10,070 bases of DNA, taken from the NCBI GenBank assembly GCA_900553335.1, contig USCU01000027.1, positions 1 to 10,070 of the forward strand, in the 5' to 3' direction. The DNA is from an uncultured Ruminococcus sp. GTDB taxonomy: Bacteria > Bacillota > Clostridia > Oscillospirales > Ruminococcaceae. The notes beneath the pieces were generated by a model, which was not told the DNA's origin, did not search any database, and saw only the letters and a program-made list of their open reading frames with translations. A program made the translations under genes and the position numbers. The stretch's first letter is position 1. Each line of letters starts with the position of its first letter. This document shows positions 6,546 through 10,070 of this stretch, piece after piece.

Positions 6546-7561
6546 ATCTGCTCACCTCCAAACTCACAATATTTCTTACATCTTCCCGTTTCAATATCTG
6601 AAATGAATTTAAGTATAGGGAACACCTGCGGAGGACATACGGCATTACCTAAGGCTTTTAGCCTGTCGGCTCTGCCGTCCGTCCTGTCCGTTATACGCGG
6701 AACGCCGACAGGTTCCCGTTCCCACAACTTAAATCCGTCCATTGCTTCGGGAACCCCATTAACCATTCCACCCAATCGGGATTGAGCGCCGCCGTCTCCG
6801 ACTGCGGCTGTTCCTCTAATATCACCTGCGCCGCAAGGTTCGCCCCGTCCTTGCTTTTCCTCATTACCTCCGGCGGAAATTTTGACCTTATCCCGTCCGA
6901 CGCTACCGGCGTCATATAGAACACCGCCGCCGACAGCGGAAGGCTCCAGATTGCGCCGTTTTTGTTCTTCTTCCGAAATATCCCGTTGTCTGAAAGATAC
7001 ACATTCATATTTACAGCCGCCGTCTGCTTTTTGTTGTTGTCGGAGGCAAGCGGAGTGGGAAACATCAACGCCGACGATAAAAGTTCTTGTGCGCTGATGC
7101 CACGCGCCGACACCGCAAGCTGGTAATACGAATGTTTGAACAGTGTAGCCCGCTTTTTCCAAGTCAAAAATCGTTTTGTCGAGCCCCATATTGATGAACC
7201 CAGCAACATTTTCGCCAAGCACCCAGCGGGGCTTGAGCTCTGTAATGACGCGGCACATTTCAGGCCACAAGTAGCGGGTATCTTCAAACCCTTTTTGTTT
7301 CCCCGCGCTTGAAAACGGCTGACAGGGAAATCCGCCGCTAATGAGGGTAACGCTGTTTCGTCCTGTTTTTTCAAAAAATACCTCCTTTGTTAGAGTTGTA
7401 ATATCACGAAATCGGGGCACGCGAGGCCACCGCTTTTCAAGTATGGAAGTCTGGAAATCCGCCCATTCACATTGGCAGACGGTTTTAAACCCCGCTGCTT
7501 CTGCGGCGAGGTCTATTCCGCCTATACCTGTAAACAGGCTTAAATGCGTTAAATCATTCAT
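6542..7561 (-). CDS. C5-cytosine DNA methyltransferase
   Basis: A 339-residue enzyme that would transfer a methyl group from S-adenosylmethionine to C5 of cytosine in a specific DNA site. Motif I is LSLFTGIGGIDLA (7-19), motif IV has catalytic Cys80 in GGFPCQPFSSAG, motif VI is GENV (116-119), motif VIII is QRTRTF (156-161), and the last motifs are RLKALGNAV (300-308) and a C-terminal helix. The target recognition region (about 170-280) is Gly/Arg/Gln-rich and low in hydrophobic residues. That is odd, and coincides with the overlapping frame described separately. No restriction enzyme gene is adjacent, so it is an orphan enzyme, possibly protecting the element from host restriction (inference). 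The ATG at 7559-7561 overlaps the end of VirB4 by 8 bases; GGAGG at 7574-7578 is 12 bases upstream. Confidence 0.93.
   Translation of the reverse strand: MNDLTHLSLFTGIGGIDLAAEAAGFKTVCQCEWADFQTSILEKRWPRVPRFRDITTLTKEVFFEKTGRNSVTLISGGFPCQPFSSAGKQKGFEDTRYLWPEMCRVITELKPRWVLGENVAGFINMGLDKTIFDLEKAGYTVQTFVLPACGVGAWHQRTRTFIVGVDVSHSACLRQQQKADGGCKYECVSFRQRDISEEEQKRRNLEPSAVGGGVLYDAGSVGRDKVKISAGGNEEKQGRGEPCGAGDIRGTAAVGDGGAQSRLGGMVNGVPEAMDGFKLWEREPVGVPRITDRTDGRADRLKALGNAVCPPQVFPILKFISDIETGRCKKYCEFGGEQI
6691..7374 (-). CDS. Overlapping second reading frame inside the methyltransferase gene (phage methylase-associated-like protein)
   Basis: A 227-codon frame on the same strand, shifted +1, wholly inside the methyltransferase gene. 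It starts with TTG at 7372-7374, 6 bases after AAAGGAGG (7381-7388), and ends with TAA at 6691-6693. The translation is not shadow-like. It has LLGSSIWGSTKRFLTWKK (57-74), YYQLAVS, FPTPLASDN (105-113), a second similar MTPVASDG (154-161) and LNPDWVEWLMGFPKQWTDL (197-215). I recall this order (TWK, LLPTPTASD, LNPxWVEWLMGFPxGWT) from phage and mobile-element proteins annotated beside or as DNA methylases. The first 38 codons run over motif IV of the enzyme and look less protein-like, so an internal start such as ATG at 7207-7209 is possible. A frameshift fusion is less likely because -1 slippage enters the wrong frame. Function is unknown; perhaps it assists target recognition. Expression is unproven. 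Confidence 0.55.
   Translation of the reverse strand: MKKQDETALPSLAADFPVSRFQARGNKKGLKIPATCGLKCAASLQSSSPAGCLAKMLLGSSIWGSTKRFLTWKKRATLFKHSYYQLAVSARGISAQELLSSALMFPTPLASDNNKKQTAAVNMNVYLSDNGIFRKKNKNGAIWSLPLSAAVFYMTPVASDGIRSKFPPEVMRKSKDGANLAAQVILEEQPQSETAALNPDWVEWLMGFPKQWTDLSCGNGNLSAFRV
7381..7388 (-). promoter_or_regulatory. Internal Shine-Dalgarno site for the overlapping frame
   Basis: AAAGGAGG on the minus strand, within codons for Lys-Glu of the methyltransferase (TKEVFF), 6 bases before an in-frame TTG. It is as strong as the true gene starts in this operon and its spacing is ideal. The match could be chance within a KE codon pair. Confidence 0.5.
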
Positions 7562-9992
7562 CTTTCTGTATTTCCTCCGGCTTCGTCGTCATATACGAAT
7601 ACAGCTTCAAGTCTTTCGGGAAACGGTCTACAAACGGAATGATTACATTTCCGTAAAATAAAAGTCCCTCGCCCTCGCCCGACTGCGTTACATACGATAA
7701 TTGGTGAGGGGATATATTAAGCTGCTTCGCTAAAATCTGTCTGTCGCCGCCTGCCTGATTGAGCATATAGATAAAATCGGAATTTTCAAAAATATTCTCA
7801 ATCTCTCTTGACGATAACAGGTCTTTGACATTCTGCGTTATGCCTGTCGGAATACCGCCCCATTTACGAAAGCGTTTCCAAATCTCAACCGAATATGCCG
7901 CCGTCTGTTCCTCCTTTAACAGTAAATGAAATTCGTCTACATAATACCGCGTCGCCTTATGCTCCGCGCGGTTAATTGTTACTCTGTTCCATACCTGATC
8001 CTGAACAATCAGCATACCCAGCTTTTTAAGCTGCTTGCCGAGCTCTTTAATGTCATAGCAGACAATACGGTTATTTACATTTACATTTGTACGGTGATTA
8101 AACACGTTTAATGAACCGTTTACATACAAATCAAGCGCCGACGCGATACGCTGCGCTTCCGGCTCCGGCATAGCTTTAAGCTCGTTATATAAATCTTCCA
8201 AAATCGGCATTTTAGACGGTTCGGGATTAGCGAGGTACGGACGGTATATATTTATAACCGCTCTGTCAATCACGCTTTTTTCAATCGGTTCAAGTCCGTT
8301 CTTGCCGCCGACAATAAGCTCACACAATGAAAGTATAAAATCTGATTTTAATTGTACGGGATTTTCGTCCTCGCTGTAATTGAGGTTAATGTCCATTGGA
8401 TTGATATAATCGTGCGAGTTCGGGGAAATCCGTATAATCTGACCGTTAAGCCTTGACACAAGCGGCGCGTACTCCGCTTCCGGATCGCATATAATTATAT
8501 CGTCCTGCGTTACAAGGAAAGCGTTAGCAATCTCTCTTTTCGCGCTGAATGATTTACCACTGCCGGGTGTGCCTAAAATTAAGCCATTCGGATTTTTGAG
8601 CTTCTTTCGGTCAACAAGTATCATATTATTTGATAATGCGTTTAAACCGTAATATAACGCTTCATCGCCGGCTTGAAAAAGCTCCTGCGTAGTAAAGGGT
8701 ACAAAAATAGCGGTTGACGAGGTAGTCAATCCGCGTTGTATCTCTATTTGATTTAATCCGATAGGCACGCTTGACATTAGCGCCTGTTCCTGCTGGAAGT
8801 CAAGACGCTTTAATGCACAGTTATATTTTTGAGCGATACCCTGCGCCGCGAAAAACATATTATCAAGTTTTTGTTTGTTATCCGCCGTATTCATCACAAG
8901 AACAGTAACAAGGAACATTCTTTCATTTCTGCTCTGCAACTGCTCTAATAAATTCTTTGCTTCACCGCCGAATGTCGCAAGGTCTGACGGTATAATATCC
9001 ATATCATAACCGCTTCTGACCGCCTTTTTCTGTTCCTCAATCTTCATCTTGTCAAGGTCGGTTATTTTCCGCTTGACCGTCTTTATAGCTTCCGACTGGT
9101 CGATAGACTTAATATGAATATTTACGCCTATTCCCATATCGAGGTCGAGGAAATCCGCAAGCATACGGTCTGTTAATTCAGGCGCGAGTATCTGTAAAAA
9201 TGATACAGTTCCAATTCTGCCGCCCATTCCAAACGTGCGGCTGTCGCGGAAATCAAACGAGGTAGGCGCAATAAAATCCTTTGAGGAAAGCCCCGTCTTA
9301 TGTACCAAATCCCAATGAAAGCCGAATTTGTCTTTTTCGCCCTCATTGAAAGTACAGTGTAAAAGCTCTAAACGCTCTAATCCGTTAAGCGGTCTTGCCT
9401 GTACGCCAAGAGCCTTGAAGTTGCCGAGTATATCTGTTTCGATACGCTCTAACTTCTGCTTAGCCGCCTTTAAGTTATCCGCTTCAATTCCGAATGTGAT
9501 AAATTTGCGCTTTATAATACCGTTGTTTCCGCGCGACAACTGATTTTTGAGCATACCCATATACTCAATGCGTATGTCATTAAAATTGTCTGCCTGTTCG
9601 GGAATATGTACGGCTTTTTCATACTCCGCCATATCGACAGTCTGATTGAGGAAAGAAAACTGTACAGAAATTGACTGGTCGAAATAGTTAAGAAAATCGC
9701 AGTAGTTTTCAAATATCTCGTTTTTATCCTCATTCCTTGCAAGCTGATAATTTATATCGAAAAACTGAATTGTTTTTGTAAAATAATTATCCTTGACTTT
9801 ACATATCCCGTCCGGGTACATTTCCTTATATGGAATAGTCTGCTGTGCTGACGCTGCGCGCCTGCCCTGCATTTGCGCTTTTCTGATAGCTGCCGCAATA
9901 GCCTTTTTCTGTCGTGCTGAAAGCGGCTTATTCGCTGATATTATGTGCTTTTTCTTTTGTTTTGGTCTTGTGTTTGTATTCTGCTTCGGCAA
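7554..9992 (-). CDS. VirB4-type conjugal transfer ATPase (CD1110-like)
   Basis: An 812-residue cytoplasmic motor ATPase of the type IV secretion-like transfer system. Residues 1-50 are a basic tail. Residues 51-450 contain the VirB4 N-terminal region (IPYKEMYPDGICKV, later SVPIGLNQIEIQRGL). The P-loop domain has Walker A GTPGSGKS (474-481), ICDPEAEY (501-508) and Walker B YYVDEFHLLL (683-692), then GIPTGITQNVKDLL and the C-terminal QSGEGEGLLF block. Length and motifs match the CD1110 family of Tn1549-like elements. The start is TTG at 9990-9992 with AAGGAGG (10002-10008) 9 bases upstream; no ATG lies near. The frame overlaps the probable PrgI-like gene upstream by 65 bases and the methyltransferase downstream by 8 bases, so translation is probably coupled. 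All catalytic motifs are present and it looks functional. Confidence 0.96.
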   Translation of the reverse strand: MPKQNTNTRPKQKKKHIISANKPLSARQKKAIAAAIRKAQMQGRRAASAQQTIPYKEMYPDGICKVKDNYFTKTIQFFDINYQLARNEDKNEIFENYCDFLNYFDQSISVQFSFLNQTVDMAEYEKAVHIPEQADNFNDIRIEYMGMLKNQLSRGNNGIIKRKFITFGIEADNLKAAKQKLERIETDILGNFKALGVQARPLNGLERLELLHCTFNEGEKDKFGFHWDLVHKTGLSSKDFIAPTSFDFRDSRTFGMGGRIGTVSFLQILAPELTDRMLADFLDLDMGIGVNIHIKSIDQSEAIKTVKRKITDLDKMKIEEQKKAVRSGYDMDIIPSDLATFGGEAKNLLEQLQSRNERMFLVTVLVMNTADNKQKLDNMFFAAQGIAQKYNCALKRLDFQQEQALMSSVPIGLNQIEIQRGLTTSSTAIFVPFTTQELFQAGDEALYYGLNALSNNMILVDRKKLKNPNGLILGTPGSGKSFSAKREIANAFLVTQDDIIICDPEAEYAPLVSRLNGQIIRISPNSHDYINPMDINLNYSEDENPVQLKSDFILSLCELIVGGKNGLEPIEKSVIDRAVINIYRPYLANPEPSKMPILEDLYNELKAMPEPEAQRIASALDLYVNGSLNVFNHRTNVNVNNRIVCYDIKELGKQLKKLGMLIVQDQVWNRVTINRAEHKATRYYVDEFHLLLKEEQTAAYSVEIWKRFRKWGGIPTGITQNVKDLLSSREIENIFENSDFIYMLNQAGGDRQILAKQLNISPHQLSYVTQSGEGEGLLFYGNVIIPFVDRFPKDLKLYSYMTTKPEEIQKDE

Positions 9993-10070
9993 TTATTTTG
10001 ACCTCCTTATCAAGTTTAATTTGGTTCATAATTGCCGAATACATATTATTTGTTTTATACGGTCTGACTC
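9928..10070 (-). CDS. 3' end of upstream transfer gene, probably PrgI-like (cut by window edge)
   Basis: An open frame runs in from the right edge (codons in phase with 10068) and stops with TAA at 9928-9930. It gives 46 residues beginning VRPYKTNNMYSAIMNQIKL, followed by a basic tail. The RPYKTNN block resembles the C-terminus of PrgI-family membrane proteins, whose gene normally precedes VirB4 in these elements. The tail overlaps the VirB4 start by 65 bases, longer than usual, so part of it may be a readthrough into the VirB4 leader caused by a lost stop. Only the C-terminus is visible; confidence is moderate and rests on order and the short motif. Confidence 0.5.
   Translation of the reverse strand, partial: VRPYKTNNMYSAIMNQIKLDKEVKIIAEAEYKHKTKTKEKAHNISE

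Noticed and set aside
7366..7378. T6-G-A6 run as a programmed frameshift joining the methyltransferase to the overlapping frame
   Set aside because: A -1 slip would enter the other alternative frame, not the +1 frame, and the codon phase does not form a standard slippery heptamer. Independent initiation fits better.
6603..7661. Three plus-strand open frames across the methyltransferase region
   Set aside because: They read as low-complexity shadows of the minus-strand genes, with no ribosome sites or recognisable motifs, unlike the +1 minus-strand frame.
9328..9742. Open frames on both strands inside VirB4
   Set aside because: Shadows of a well-conserved VirB4 region; no independent protein character.

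Overview
The window looks like part of an integrative and conjugative element (ICE) of the Tn1549/CTn type from a gut-type Clostridia (Firmicutes) genome. The evidence is the gene order, the strong GGAGG ribosome sites and the close match of several proteins to families typical of such elements. All convincing genes lie on the minus strand, so transcription runs from high to low coordinates.

Right part (about 10070 down to 1770), conjugation module. It starts with the 3' end of a probable PrgI-like gene at the window edge. Then come a VirB4-type transfer ATPase, a C5-cytosine DNA methyltransferase, a small 59-codon ICE protein that has lost its ATG, a 265-residue ICE-associated protein of unknown function, and a large membrane-anchored NlpC/P60 peptidase (CD1108-like). 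A PP-loop ATPase/PAPS-reductase-like protein, a DUF4315 protein and the first 63 residues of a DUF4366 (CD1107-like) exported protein follow. Stops and starts overlap or lie within a few bases, so this reads as one long operon. VirB4 energises transfer, the NlpC/P60 protein would cut the cell wall for the channel, and the methyltransferase and PP-loop protein are accessory and may protect or mark the DNA.

The most interesting signal is inside the methyltransferase gene. A second 227-codon reading frame (+1 relative to the methyltransferase) opens with a TTG start six bases after a full AAAGGAGG site. Its translation also looks like a real protein, with FPTPLASD and WVEWLMGFP-type motifs that I recall from phage proteins annotated near DNA methylases. 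Both frames look like conserved proteins, so this may be a true dual-coding gene.

Left part (about 1770 down to 1), a different and more AT-rich context. The DUF4366 gene breaks off abruptly near 1770, and topoisomerase and other genes expected downstream are absent. Next to the break is a cluster of AAGGGAAAG repeats in inverted pairs, then a CAAAC/GTTTG inverted repeat, an arrangement like the arm and core sites of a tyrosine-integrase attachment region. Beyond it are a DUF6061-like small gene, a terminator, a good promoter, a NisR/VanR-like response regulator and the first codons of its sensor kinase. The simplest reading is a second mobile element or rearranged ICE end joined to the conjugation module, but an old deletion or assembly join is not excluded.
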